Positions 37,112-46,357 are shown, numbered from the stretch's first letter. The stretch: DNA of 64,000 bases from Flaviflagellibacter sp963786225 (GCA_963786225.1 CAWAYQ010000032.1:470795-534794), one strand, 5' to 3'. The notes: generated by a model not told the origin, from the letters alone. Made by a program: numbers and translations.

Positions 37112-38829
37112 GCGTCCGCGCTTTTCGGCCTGTCTTCCGTCGCCCGCGCGCCTTCCGCGAAAGGCAGGCGGCTCGCCCGCGCCAGCAGCGCGACGGGAAT
37201 GAGGCCCACGGCCACGATCATCAGGGCCGCGACCGAGCCGTCCTCATAAGTGCCGCGCGAGGCTTCCGCATAGACATAGGTCGCGAGCGTTTCGAAATTG
37301 AACGGACGCAGGAGAAGCGTCGCGGACAGCTCCTTCATCGAATCGACGAACACGAGAAGGGCGGCGCCGCCGAGGGCCGGGCGCAGCAGCGGCATATGCA
37401 CCCGCCGCACGACGCCGAAGGTCGTCTCGCCGAGATTGCGCGCGGCGGCATCGAGGCTCGGTGCGATTTTCTGGAAACCGGCTTCCGCGCCGCCGGCGGA
37501 GATCGCAAGGAAGCGGACACCGTACGCATAGACCAGCGCGAACGTCGTTCCGGACAGGAGAAGTCCCGTCGAGATGCCAAACCACGAACGCATCACGCCG
37601 TCGACCGTGTTGTCGAAGGCCGCGAGGGGAACGAGAAGGCCGACGGCGAGCACGGTGCCGGGGATCGCATAGCCCACGCTTCCGAGGCGCACCAAAGCCG
37701 GTGGAATGGGGCCGCGGATCATGCGCGCGGTGTAGCTCAGCACAAGCCCCAGTCCGACCGTGACCAATGTGGCGGTGCCCGCGAGCGTGACCGTGTGCCA
37801 GGCTTCGACAAGCGTGTGCCGCGGAAAGCCCTGCCGCGCGAGCACGCCCAGGGCTTCGTTGAGGAGATAGAGAGCGGGAAACAGGAAGCCGAACGAGATC
37901 GGCAGAAGGCAGGCCAAAGTCGCGCCGAGCGCAGCCGGCCCCTTCAGGTCCTGCGCCGCAATGCGGCGGCTCCTCTGCGCCTGCGTGTTGAACCGCTGCC
38001 GACGGCGCGCATGGCGTTCCCAGAGAACGAGCGCGACGACGAAGGCAAGCATGACGAGCGCGATCTGCGCCGCGCCTTCGAGCGAGGAGGAGTTCACCCA
38101 GGTCGAATAGATCGAGACGGTCAGCGTGCGCACGCCGAGAATATCGGACGCGCCGAGATCGTTCAGCGCTTCCATCATCACAAGGCTGACGCCGACCGCA
38201 ATCGCCGGCCGTGCCAAGGGCAGGGCGATGCGGAAAAAGCTCGCGGCGCGTCCCGCGCCGAGCGTGCGCGAGACATCGATTACGCAGGCCGACTGCATCA
38301 GGAACATCGCGCGCGTCGCGAGGTAGACGTAGGGGTAGAGAACAAGCCCGAAGAGCAGGATCGCACCCCACATCGAACGGATGTCCGGCAGCCGGAAATC
38401 GGCGGGGCTGGCGATGCCGAGCATCGCCCGCATCAGGCCCTGCACGGGGCCGAGCGGGTGCAGCATGTCCACATTCACGTAGGCCATGATGTAGGTCGGA
38501 ATGGCGAGCGGCAGAAGCAGCGCCCAGTCGAAGAACCGCCGCCCGGGAAAGCGGTGGGCGGTGACGAGCCATGCCGTGCCGACGCCGATCAACGCCGCGA
38601 AGGCGCCGACCCCGAGGAGAAGCACGGCCGTGTCGCGCAGCGCAACGGGAAGTACGTACCTTACGAGATGCGGCCACATCTCGCCCGAGCCGCGCAACGC
38701 GATGACCGTGAGTGCGACGACCGGTGCGAGAACGAGCAGGACGATGGCGCCGCTCGCGGCAAGCCAGCCGTTCGGCCTCAGCCGGGGAAGGCGGAGCGCT
38801 GCGGGAAGCGGGCTTGCGATGTCTGCCAT
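37108..38829 (-). CDS. fbpB: Iron(III) ABC transporter permease
   Basis: A two-fold permease of the FbpB/SfuB type: two binding-protein-dependent transport modules fused in 573 residues, with about 12 helices. The coupling loops are SRTLGAGRAASFFRIALP in the first half and ARNLGETTFGVVRRVHMP in the second. FVDSMKELSATLLLRP is typical of the group. It is 50 bases downstream of fbpA. No ATP-binding subunit follows it. Confidence 0.9.
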   Translation of the reverse strand: MADIASPLPAALRLPRLRPNGWLAASGAIVLLVLAPVVALTVIALRGSGEMWPHLVRYVLPVALRDTAVLLLGVGAFAALIGVGTAWLVTAHRFPGRRFFDWALLLPLAIPTYIMAYVNVDMLHPLGPVQGLMRAMLGIASPADFRLPDIRSMWGAILLFGLVLYPYVYLATRAMFLMQSACVIDVSRTLGAGRAASFFRIALPLARPAIAVGVSLVMMEALNDLGASDILGVRTLTVSIYSTWVNSSSLEGAAQIALVMLAFVVALVLWERHARRRQRFNTQAQRSRRIAAQDLKGPAALGATLACLLPISFGFLFPALYLLNEALGVLARQGFPRHTLVEAWHTVTLAGTATLVTVGLGLVLSYTARMIRGPIPPALVRLGSVGYAIPGTVLAVGLLVPLAAFDNTVDGVMRSWFGISTGLLLSGTTFALVYAYGVRFLAISAGGAEAGFQKIAPSLDAAARNLGETTFGVVRRVHMPLLRPALGGAALLVFVDSMKELSATLLLRPFNFETLATYVYAEASRGTYEDGSVAALMIVAVGLIPVALLARASRLPFAEGARATEDRPKSADA

Positions 38830-38879
38830 GGATATAAGCGGCGGCCCGCTCGCGCGGACCGCCTAAGTCCTCAGGATGG

Positions 38880-39908
38880 TCAGTTGTCGAAGCCGACCTT
38901 GTCGACGAGATCGACCGCGAGCTTGCGGTTCTTGGCGATGTCCGTCAGCGACAGGTTGTCGGGTTTCAGCGCGCCGAGCGCCTTGATGGTCGCGTTTGCC
39001 TCGCCAACGATCGGGTATTCGTAATTCTCGTCGGCATAGAGTTTCTGAACTTCCGGCGCGGCCAGGAATTCAAGAAGCTTCACAGCCTCGGCTTTGTTCG
39101 GGGCGTTCTTCGCAAGGGCGGCACCGGAGACGTTCACCTGTGTGCCGACGCCGTCCGAGAAAGTCGGGAGAACGACGTTGATCGCATCGCCCCATTTGCG
39201 CTGCTCTTCTTCCTTCGAGTTGCGCATCAGCCCGACATAATAGGAATTGCCGGCGCCGACATCGCAGATGCCGCCGAGAATGTCGCGCGCGACCTCGCGG
39301 TCGCCGCCGGCCGGCTTGCGGGCCAGATTGGCCTTCAGGCCCTGCAGCCATTCTTCGGCTTTCACTTCGCCGTGCTTGGCAATGAACGACGCGATCAGCG
39401 CGACATTGTATGGATGCTTGCCCGAACGGATACAGACCTTGCCCTTCCATTTCGGATCGGCGAGTTCCTCATAGGTCGTCGGCGCGTCTTTCACGCGGTC
39501 CTTCGAAACGTAGAGCACGCGGGCGCGCAGGGTCAGCGAGGTCCAGCTGTCGTCCTTGGCGCGAAGATGGGCGGGCACTTCCTGGTCGAGCACCGGCGAG
39601 ACGATCGGCTGGGTTATGCCGGCTTCGACGAGGTCGTTCAGATTGCCGATATCGACCATGACCAGGAGATCGGCCGGCGAGTTCGCGCCCTCGGCCTTCA
39701 CGCGCTCGGCCAGTCCTTCCTTGATGAAGATCGAATTGACCTTCGTCCCGGTCTTTTCGGTGTAGGCGTCGAGCATGGGCTGGATGAGACCCGGTTCGCG
39801 GGTCGTGTAGATGTTCACTTCTTTCGTCTGCGCGAAGGCCGCGAGCGGACAGAGGGCAGAGGCGGCCAAGGCAGCGAGCGCCAGCCGGCGCGTCAGGGTC
39901 GTGGTCAC
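38880..39908 (-). CDS. fbpA: Iron(III)-binding periplasmic protein
   Basis: Ferric-iron binding protein of the FbpA/FutA/AfuA type. The 342-residue protein has a signal peptide ending CPLAAFAQ, VNIYTTREPGLIQPML, LVMVDIGNLNDLVEAGI and GNSYYVGLMRNSKEEE, which includes the tyrosine pair expected to hold iron. It precedes fbpB. Upstream lies an AT-rich promoter region (about 40010-40050). Confidence 0.92.
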   Translation of the reverse strand: MTTTLTRRLALAALAASALCPLAAFAQTKEVNIYTTREPGLIQPMLDAYTEKTGTKVNSIFIKEGLAERVKAEGANSPADLLVMVDIGNLNDLVEAGITQPIVSPVLDQEVPAHLRAKDDSWTSLTLRARVLYVSKDRVKDAPTTYEELADPKWKGKVCIRSGKHPYNVALIASFIAKHGEVKAEEWLQGLKANLARKPAGGDREVARDILGGICDVGAGNSYYVGLMRNSKEEEQRKWGDAINVVLPTFSDGVGTQVNVSGAALAKNAPNKAEAVKLLEFLAAPEVQKLYADENYEYPIVGEANATIKALGALKPDNLSLTDIAKNRKLAVDLVDKVGFDN

Positions 39909-40093
39909 AGGGCATTCCTCCCAACGGGTTCAAGGTCCGTGGCGCGTGCGGCGCCGCAGGGGACGAGAGGTTCTTACGAGGGGAAAGGCAGCTCGCGCAA
40001 CAAAAACCGGAGTGATTTCAATAACTTATAATTAGAGAAATTCGAAACTGGAGGGGTAGCGCACGGGCGGTATTGGCTTTTCCGCGCAACCAT

Positions 40094-40124
40094 AAAAAAA
40101 CGCCCGCGCCGGAGCGCGAGCGTT
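40094..40124 (-). terminator. Rho-independent terminator after bfr
   Basis: On the minus strand, AACGCTCGCGC pairs with GCGCGGGCGTT (one T-G pair, TCCG loop), then a run of T. It lies 27 bases after the bacterioferritin stop. Confidence 0.8.
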
Positions 40125-40150
40125 TGTGATCGGGAGAAGGGTGAGGCGGC

Positions 40151-40640
40151 TTAGTCGTGGCTGCCTTCGAGTTCGCCGATATGATGCTGTGAATAGAGTT
40201 CGACGCCGAGTTTGGAGATGAGGTCGAGCTGCTCTTCGAGGAAGTCGATATGGCCTTCCTCGTCGGTGGCCAGTTCCTCGAACAGGATTCCTCGAGACGC
40301 GGTCATTGACGCTCTCGCAGTACTGCGCCGCCTCAAGATAGAGCTTGCGGGCGTCGAGCTCGGCGGCGAGGTCGCTTTCCACGATTTCCTTGACCGACTG
40401 GCCGATGCGCAGCGGGTCCAGAACCTGCAGATTGGGGAAGCCTTCGAGGAACAGGATGCGAGCGACGAACTTGTCGGCGTGCTCCATCTCCTCGATCGAT
40501 TCTTCGCGCCACTTCTTGGCGAGCCTCTTGAAGCCCCAGTTATCGAAGATCCGGTAATGCAGCCAGTACTGGCTGATTGCCGTCAGCTCCGAGCGAAGCC
40601 CGCGATTGAGATATTCGATAACTTTGGCATCGCCCTTCAC
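40151..40640 (-). CDS. bfr: Bacterioferritin (frameshifted)
   Basis: Heme-containing iron storage protein. The start is GTG at 40640. Ferroxidase ligands E18, E51 and H54 and the heme-ligand Met52 are present (EEMEHAD). The first frame runs to about 40295 (NDRVSRN), where one extra base diverts it; the other frame continues ILFEELATDEEGHIDFLEEQ to ELEGSHD. Rejoined it is about 162 residues, the usual length. Its promoter region carries an Irr-type box, and the ferredoxin partner bfd is upstream on the same strand. Confidence 0.9.
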
Positions 40641-40663
40641 AGCGTGGCACTCCCTGATGTTTC

Positions 40664-40680
40664 CTTAGAAAAGTTCTAAA
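40664..40680. promoter_or_regulatory. Irr-type (ICE) box upstream of bfr
   Basis: CTTAGAA-AAG-TTCTAAA is close to the rhizobial iron-control element TTTAGAA-N3-TTCTAAA and lies 24 bases upstream of the bfr start codon. In Bradyrhizobium and Brucella, Irr represses bacterioferritin under iron limitation through such sites. Confidence 0.7.
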
Positions 40681-40731
40681 CTTGTGCCGGAACGGTTTCA
40701 AGGGGGTCGCGAGGCCGTTCTGCCGCAAAAA

Positions 40732-41013
40732 TCACTCGGCGGCTTCGGAAATCGTCAGTTCGCTGAGATGCGGCAGGTCGCTGTTTTCGTTGTCCGCGTG
40801 GGCATGATGCCCGGGACAAACGGCGCATGCGGCGGGGCAGGCGGCGATGGCCTGTTCGAGAATCGACTTGATCGTGCGCGAGCAGCGGCCGCATTGCGGG
40901 CTGCAACCGAGGCAGCGGTAAACCTGCCCCGGTGTGCGCGGAGCCATATCCAGCGAGGCGCAGGCCTCGCGGATGGCGCTGTCAGACAGAACGTTGCACG
41001 AGCAGACGATCAT
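40732..41013 (-). CDS. bfd: Bacterioferritin-associated ferredoxin
   Basis: 2Fe-2S protein that delivers electrons to bacterioferritin to release iron. Cluster cysteines C4, C6, C41 and C44 (VCSC and PQCGRC) match the Bfd pattern. At 93 residues it is longer than the about 64-residue E. coli form. The extra C-terminus contains CPAACAVCPGHHAHADNEN, a Cys/His-rich stretch that may bind another metal. It lies 91 bases upstream of bfr on the same strand and has its own Irr-type box. Confidence 0.9.
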   Translation of the reverse strand: MIVCSCNVLSDSAIREACASLDMAPRTPGQVYRCLGCSPQCGRCSRTIKSILEQAIAACPAACAVCPGHHAHADNENSDLPHLSELTISEAAE

Positions 41014-41026
41014 GGGGTCCCATCAC

Positions 41027-41051
41027 GTAGTTTAGAAACCGTCTAAACTAC
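41027..41051. promoter_or_regulatory. Irr-type (ICE) box upstream of bfd
   Basis: A perfect inverted repeat, GTAGTTTAGA / TCTAAACTAC, around AACCG contains a near match to TTTAGAA-N3-TTCTAAA. It starts 13 bases upstream of the bfd ATG, so binding would block transcription or its start region. Confidence 0.75.
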
Positions 41052-41120
41052 TGAAATTATGTGTAAAATGATGATTGGGAGACCGAGAGTCAATCGGGCG
41101 ACGTGTGGCAAAACGCCCGG

Positions 41121-43234
41121 TTAGGGAGTCTGTCCCGCCATCACCCGCACCGGCGGAAACACGACCTCGACCAGGGTGCCCGTGCCGATCGCACTTTGGA
41201 TGATGAAACTCGCGCGGTTGGCCTCGACCAGGGCCTTGGTCAACGGCAGGCCGAGACCGGTGCCGCCACGGGAATGCGCGGCCGGTAGCTGACGGAAAGG
41301 CTCGAGCGCGATCGCGATCTCCTGCTCGTTCATGCCGAGGCCAGTATCTCGCACGCGCAGGACCGCCTGGCCGAGATCGGTCAGAACGGTCGAGACGATG
41401 ACCTGTCCGCCCGCCGGGGTGTAATTCACCGCGTTCGACAACAGGTTCAGCACGATCTGCTTGAGACTCCGGAGATCGCCGATCACCGGCGGCATGGTCG
41501 GCATGAGCGAGTTGCGGATGATGATGCGGTTGCTGTTTGCCTGCGGCTGCAGCAGCGCGACCGCGTTCGTCACGACTTCGTTCAGATTGACGCGCACGAA
41601 ATTCAGATCGAGCCGTCCGGCCTCGATCTTGGCGAGGTCGAGGAGGTCGTTGACGAGGCTGATGACATGCGTACCGGACTGGTGAATGTCAGCGAGATAT
41701 TGCTTGTAGCGATCCGATCCGACGGGACCGAACTTCTCCTCCATCATCACTTCCGTGAAGCCGAGAATGGAGTTGAGGGGCGTGCGGATTTCGTGGCTGA
41801 CGCGCGCCAGGAAATCGGATTTCTGGGCGCTCGCCTTCTCCGCCTGAAACTTCGCGGTGCGCTGTTCCTCTTCCGCTTTCTTGAATGGCGTGATGTCGCG
41901 CAGAACGGCGCAGAATTTCGGATCGCGTCCGTCACTGACGCGGCCGAACGTCATGAACAATCGGAATCACGCCGCCGCGCCGGGTCGCGCCGATCACTTC
42001 GCGGCCGTCGTTCATCACCGAAGCGACACCGTTCGCCTTCAGCCCTTCGAGATATTCGAGCGCGGTGCGGTGGCTGTCGGCGCCGAGAAGAAGCGTGAAG
42101 CTGCGGCCCTCCAGTTCGGCCGCTTCGTAGCCGAACAAGGCCTCCGCGCTGCGGTTGACCGAGACGATCCGACCGTTCCCGTCCAACACGACGACACCGT
42201 CGGTCGCCGTGTCGAGGATCGCACGCAGTTCCCGTTCGCGCGCGCTCTCCGGATCGGCAGACAGAGCCGTCGCCTGACCCAGGAAGAGCAAGCTCGCCGG
42301 TTCGTCCTGCCAGCGGATCGTTTTGAGATGGGCCTCGACGCGAAGCGAGCGTCCTCCGGAGGTGCGGATGCCGAGGCCGCGCGGGCCGCCGGAGTGGCGG
42401 GGCAGTTCTTCGAACAACTGATCGAGACCGTGCTGGATCAGCGCGCCGAGATCGTCGAACCCGACAAGATCGAGAAACGCATGATTGGCGAACAGCGGCG
42501 TGCCGAGGCGGTGAATGAGAATGGCGGAGGGCAGGGTCTCCAGCACTTCGAGCGCGCCGTCGCCCGGCGAGACCGACAGCCGTCCCGCGACCGAGGCCTT
42601 GAGGTCGCGGACGCCGATATCGTTCGCCGTTCGCGCATTGAGCGCGCGGGCGATTTCGCGGAAGGCCAGATCCTCATCCGGGTTCAGGCCGGGGCGGAGC
42701 GTGCGGCGGAAGGGCAGAATCGGCGCGGCAGCTTCCGGCTCCGGAGCGGGAAGCACCGTGCGACGACCACGGCGTCCCGAGCGATCCCGGTCGTGTCGTC
42801 CTCCGCGTCGAGCGGGCGGCGAACAGGCGCCTCGCGCACCACGCCAAAGCCGCGAAACCCCCGGAAACCGCGATCGCGGTCGAACACCGGCAGGCCCGCG
42901 AGTTCCAGAACGAGATCGAAGCCGCCGGCGAGGCGCCAGGTGATGTTCACGCCGCTCCAGGTGTCGCGGCGCGACAGCGCCTGAGCCAGAAGCCGCCGGA
43001 CGAATCGAGCCCAGGTTCGGACAGCAGCTCGTCCCAGGTCCGGCCCTCGAGAGTGCGGTCCGGGCCCATCGCCGCGAGCAGTTCGGGCGAAACCCCGCCG
43101 ATGCGGCCGGTCTCATCCGATTGCCAGATGAAACGCAACGGCAGCGCGATGTCCGGCACGCCCGAATGCGCTTCCGCACGCTCTGAGGCGTCCGGCGGCT
43201 CGTCGAGCGGCGGTTGGGCGGAGGTGTCGGTCAT
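41121..43234 (-). CDS. PAS sensor histidine kinase, PdhS/DivJ-like (three frameshifts)
   Basis: The N-terminal PAS-like segments include LRFIWQSDETGRIGGVSPEL and FRGFRGFGVVRE, typical of the PdhS group of cell-cycle kinases. A second PAS (AILDTATDGVVVLDGNGRIV) is followed by the HisKA box FLARVSHEIRTPLNSILGF (phosphorylated His) and ATPase boxes LLSNAVNYTPAGG, DTGLGMN and GGTGLGLPL. The frame shifts at about 42995, 42760 and 41960; the last joins GGVIP to FMTFGRVSDGRDPKF. Rejoined length is about 704 residues. It may phosphorylate a DivK-like response regulator. Confidence 0.75.
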
Positions 43235-43410
43235 GGATGCGCGAAAAGTCCCCTGTCTCTTGGCTTAGATGATCGTCCCGCGCGGGTCCATGCAACGGCG
43301 GGGACGGTTTTTTGGAGAGTTAATTCGGAAGCGTGTCGCGTCAGCGCCCCTCACGGTCTTGCCGCTTCCGCCGAATTCTCTTAGGTAACGGGCATCGGCA
43401 AGGCCGTCGT

Positions 43411-43487
43411 GCAGCTATAGCTCAGTTGGTTAGAGCACCAGATTGTGGATCTGGGGGTCCCCCGTTCGAGCCGGGGTAGCTGTACCA
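43411..43487 (+). tRNA. tRNA-His (GTG)
   Basis: The 77-base cloverleaf has anticodon GTG in TTGTGGA, the T-arm CCCCGTTCGAGCCGGGG and an encoded CCA. The acceptor is GCAGCTA/TAGCTGT, so the first pair is G1-U72, position 73 is A, and the base before G1 is T. The usual bacterial G-1:C73 identity pair is therefore missing, as known for alphaproteobacteria. Confidence 0.97.
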
Positions 43488-43539
43488 TTTCCCCGCATTC
43501 CACAGATGCGCGATTCGCTGCCCGCCCGGTTTCCGGGAA

Positions 43540-43562
43540 CCAATGCTGCCAAAACGCATTGG
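43540..43562. promoter_or_regulatory. Inverted repeat upstream of the small membrane protein gene
   Basis: CCAATGC and GCATTGG form exact 7-bp arms around 9 bases, 30 bases upstream of the ATG at 43593. It could be an operator or a leader hairpin. The sequence GGGAAC just before it weakly resembles an EcfG-type -35 element. Confidence 0.35.
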
Positions 43563-43592
43563 TAAGAGGTTCTAGCGAAGGGGAAGCACTCA

Positions 43593-43751
43593 ATGAATTG
43601 GACAGTTTTGGCAGTCATCGTCCTGGCCGTGATCGTCGCGATCGCGGGCTTTCTGTTCTACGACGGCTCCGGCCAAAGCGGCGATACGGTGATCGAGAAG
43701 GCCGACAAGGCGGTTCCCGCCCCGGCCCCGGCGACGCCGCCGGCCCCGTAA
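43593..43751 (+). CDS. Small single-pass membrane protein
   Basis: A 52-residue protein with one N-terminal transmembrane helix (VLAVIVLAVIVAIAGFLF) followed by a short exported or periplasmic tail ending in a Pro/Ala-rich stretch (PAPAPATPPAP). AAGGGGAAG a few bases upstream is a plausible ribosome binding site, and a strong terminator follows. No named family recognised. Confidence 0.65.
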   Translation: MNWTVLAVIVLAVIVAIAGFLFYDGSGQSGDTVIEKADKAVPAPAPATPPAP

Positions 43752-43770
43752 CCAGGTTCTGAATAAAAAA

Positions 43771-43792
43771 GAGCCCCGCTTCGGCGGGGCTC
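43771..43792. terminator. Bidirectional rho-independent terminator
   Basis: GAGCCCCGC-TTCG-GCGGGGCTC is a perfect 9-bp stem with a stable tetraloop. It has an A run on the left and a T-rich stretch on the right, so it can serve both the small membrane protein gene and the convergent secreted protein gene. Confidence 0.9.
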
Positions 43793-43816
43793 TTTCGTTT
43801 CAGGCGCTTTCCGAAA

Positions 43817-44152
43817 TTACCAGGACCAGCCGCCGTCGCGGTCGATCCGCATCGCAACCCTGCGGCCGCGGAAGTTCACGCCGCGCACGACCCAGGCGCG
43901 CGGGGTGCGCTGAACGTCGAAGATTTCGGCCATGCCGTTGCGGCGGGCGATGCGGACAGCCTCGGGCCGCGAAACGCGCCAATCGCCGTAATCCTCGTAA
44001 ACACGCGGCGGCCCGCGGTGGCCATAGCCGGGATTGACGTAAACGCCGGCGCCGCCGGGTCCGACATGAATGCCGACTTGTGCGGACGCGGTCGAAGCCG
44101 CGGCGGTGGCAAGACCGGCGGCGATCAGGGCAGTAAGAACGAAAGCGCGCAT
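43817..44152 (-). CDS. Secreted hypothetical protein
   Basis: A 111-residue protein with a Sec signal (AFVLTALIAAGLATAAAS then TASAQ). The mature part has a Gly-rich start (VGIHVGPGGAGVYVNPGYG) and a C-terminal domain RPEAVRIARRNGMAEIFDVQ...VRGVNFRGRRVAMRIDRDGG. The second half looks like a single PepSY-type alpha/beta unit found in envelope proteins, but the match is weak. Confidence 0.65.
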   Translation of the reverse strand: MRAFVLTALIAAGLATAAASTASAQVGIHVGPGGAGVYVNPGYGHRGPPRVYEDYGDWRVSRPEAVRIARRNGMAEIFDVQRTPRAWVVRGVNFRGRRVAMRIDRDGGWSW

Positions 44153-44242
44153 GTAGAAGCTCCGTCAGCGCCCGTCGGGATTGCCGGGCAGAAAAAACCG
44201 GTTGCATAATCTTGAGGTTACGACAACCGGTGCGCCGTATCG

Positions 44243-45019
44243 CTAGGTTTCCTTTGGGGCCAAGGTTAGGCGAAACGTCAATATTTGTCGGCGGCCAGAC
44301 AGAGACTTCAACCGTTCCGGAAAAGGCGCGCCCTGAACGCCTTTTTTGGGTTTGTAGATCGTTTCCAGGAGCGCCCAGGCATCCTCGCCGTCTCCGGTGC
44401 GGCGTGCGGCGGCCGCGAAGCCCGCGAGAAACCCTTCGCTCGGTACGGCGCCGCTCTGCCATCCCCGGTTCCAGATCTCGCCGAGCCGTTCGCGGTTACG
44501 GGGCAGGAACCGCGCTTCGGCGGAGACATCGCTCAGGGTTTCGCCGTTCAACTGGCGAATCTCGACCGGCGCGTAGGAGCAGGCATAGCAATCGAACGTG
44601 CCGATAAACGCGTTGTCGGCATTGACGAGTTCAAACCGGCCGTCGCCGTCGAGATCGCGCGGGAAATCGGGCGAACCGTCAAACGACCCGCCGCCGATGC
44701 GTGCCCACGAGCCGTCCGCCCGCGCGCTGAAAATCGTAAGTTCGGTGCAGCAATGCGCACCGCCGGTGAAGTTCGTGAACAGCACTTCCTGCAGGCTGTT
44801 GGCCGGGTCGAGTTCAACAAGCCTGACATCGGCGAAATGCGTGACCCAGGCGGGGTCGGCGAGTTCGAGCGCGGGCGCGCCCTCGACGAGAATTGTGAGC
44901 TTCGGCACGAACGGCGCATCGAATTCGAGCCGCCTCTTGCGCTTTTGCGGCTTGGCGCCCGGTGGCGGAGGAGGATCGGTTGCGACAAGACTTACGGCGA
45001 CGCTGCCGCTCGCAATCAT
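44243..45019 (-). CDS. Hypothetical protein with VCBS/FG-GAP-like segment
   Basis: A 258-residue frame with FTNFTGGAHCCTELTIFSAR and DFPRDLDGDGRFELVNADNAF, a calcium-loop-like DxDGDGxxE motif as in FG-GAP/VCBS repeats, followed by FDCYACSYAPVEI. It lacks a signal peptide at the proposed ATG. The same frame is open upstream (GAIDVETRETMIASG), so the true start may lie further up or this may be the C-terminal half of the gene at 45070-45802. Function unknown. Confidence 0.5.
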   Translation of the reverse strand: MIASGSVAVSLVATDPPPPPGAKPQKRKRRLEFDAPFVPKLTILVEGAPALELADPAWVTHFADVRLVELDPANSLQEVLFTNFTGGAHCCTELTIFSARADGSWARIGGGSFDGSPDFPRDLDGDGRFELVNADNAFIGTFDCYACSYAPVEIRQLNGETLSDVSAEARFLPRNRERLGEIWNRGWQSGAVPSEGFLAGFAAAARRTGDGEDAWALLETIYKPKKGVQGAPFPERLKSLSGRRQILTFRLTLAPKET

Positions 45020-45069
45020 CGTTTCGCGCGTCTCGACATCAATCGCGCCGTAAGGATAGGGGCGGCGCC

Positions 45070-45802
45070 TTATCGTCGAAGCGGAAAAGCGCCGACAAAG
45101 CTCGGCACCACACGCGTTCCGGCCTTGCCCATGCGCGCGCCGGGCTCGGCGATGAAGCCGTTGGCGATGGCCACGGCAATGGGGCGCAGACGCGCCGCTT
45201 CAGCGAGCGGATAGGACAGCCGGAAGCCCTTGGCCCCCTTCGCGCCGGCCGTGGCAAAGTCGAAAAACCCGCTGTCGCCTTCGCGGCCCGCTACGATGGA
45301 GCGGCCCTTTTCAAGCACGTCCTGTTCAAGCTCACGCCCGGCCTTCCGGCGCGCAGCCGCATGCGTGGCCGCGACATCGGTACCCGATTTGAACACGCTC
45401 AGGCGGATCGTGCCGTCGGCGCTCGCAAAGCTGCGGCCCTCCGCGGTGCGGCTCGCCTCCGGCAGCAGCGCGCCGGGGAAGCCAGAGCACGACATTGCTC
45501 GCGCCGTCGGGCACGACGCTCCATCCGGCCGCGCGCTTGGCCGCTGCGGAGAGTTCCGCCAGCCGTTTGGCGTCGCCGGAACCGACGCGTCCTTTCGCCG
45601 GGCGTCCTTCGCGCGCCTGGAACGCCTTGACGGCGTTCAGCGTGGCCCCGCCGAGCGAGCCGTTGAGCGGGCCGTCGTAATCGCCGGTCCAGACCAGAGC
45701 CTCCTGGATCGCCATGACGTTTTCAGCCGAGAGCCTGTCCTGCGCTTGCGCTGGCACGGCAAAGCACAGAGCCAACAGCAGAAGCGAACGAAAGGGTGTC
45801 AT
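45070..45802 (-). CDS. Secreted peptidoglycan-binding-domain protein (frameshifted)
   Basis: The N-terminal signal (MTPFRSLLLLALCFAVPAQA) is followed by a PG_binding_1-type domain (MAIQEALVWTGDYDGPLNGS then ATLNAVKAFQAREG). A run of four C at about 45475-45478 (minus-strand reading) carries one base too many; removing it joins NVVLWLP to GALLPEASRTAEGRSFAS and a C-terminal domain ending VPSFVGAFPLRR. Rejoined length is about 243 residues. It may bind cell wall; catalytic activity is not evident. Confidence 0.65.
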
Positions 45803-45859
45803 GCTGGCCGGGAATCGCGAACGGAGCGCAAGCTTATCATCCGCGCCGGACATCGCCAC

Positions 45860-46339
45860 TCATCCGGCGATCAGCGCGGCGGCCGCGACCGCGATGAGCA
45901 GCACGGCTGTGCCGAGCGCGCGGCGCTCGCGGCGGACCGGTTCGAGGCATGCGCGTTTGGGGTTGGCGGGATTGTAGAGCACGGAAACCGCCGAGCCCGG
46001 CGGATAGCGGTCGATGACCTCCTGCGCCTGCCGGCGTTTTGAAAAACCGGTATCGGACAGGAAAACCCGGTCGCCGGAACGGACGCGGCCGTTGACCTCA
46101 TAACGATAGGTGATCTCCGGTACATACCAGAGGCCGGCGGCCCAGACGCCGTTGCCCAGGCCCCAGCGCCGGGCGGTGCGTGAAACCTCCACGATGCCCG
46201 GAGCGACGGGCCAGGCCCTTGCGCGCCTGGCCGCGTTTTGGGCGCGGACGTGAACGAGAATGAAAAAAAGAGCGGCTATGAGTGCAAGCGCGGCGATCGC
46301 GAGCTTCAGCGATGCGGGATGCGGCGCGGCTTCGAACAT
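45860..46339 (-). CDS. DUF3592 domain membrane protein
   Basis: A 159-residue protein with an N-terminal helix (LKLAIAALALIAALFFILVHV), a central domain containing WYVPEITYRYEVNGRVRSGDRV and VIDRYPPGSAVSVLYNPANP, and a C-terminal hydrophobic stretch. This arrangement matches DUF3592 proteins, whose role is unknown. It is followed on the same strand by the peptidoglycan-binding protein. Confidence 0.75.
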   Translation of the reverse strand: MFEAAPHPASLKLAIAALALIAALFFILVHVRAQNAARRARAWPVAPGIVEVSRTARRWGLGNGVWAAGLWYVPEITYRYEVNGRVRSGDRVFLSDTGFSKRRQAQEVIDRYPPGSAVSVLYNPANPKRACLEPVRRERRALGTAVLLIAVAAAALIAG

Positions 46340-46357
46340 GAAGCCGCTATAGCACGA

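Noticed and set aside
37396..39024. A 542-codon plus-strand frame opposite fbpB.
   Set aside because: It is an Arg/Glu/Asp-rich shadow of the permease helices with no recognisable domain.
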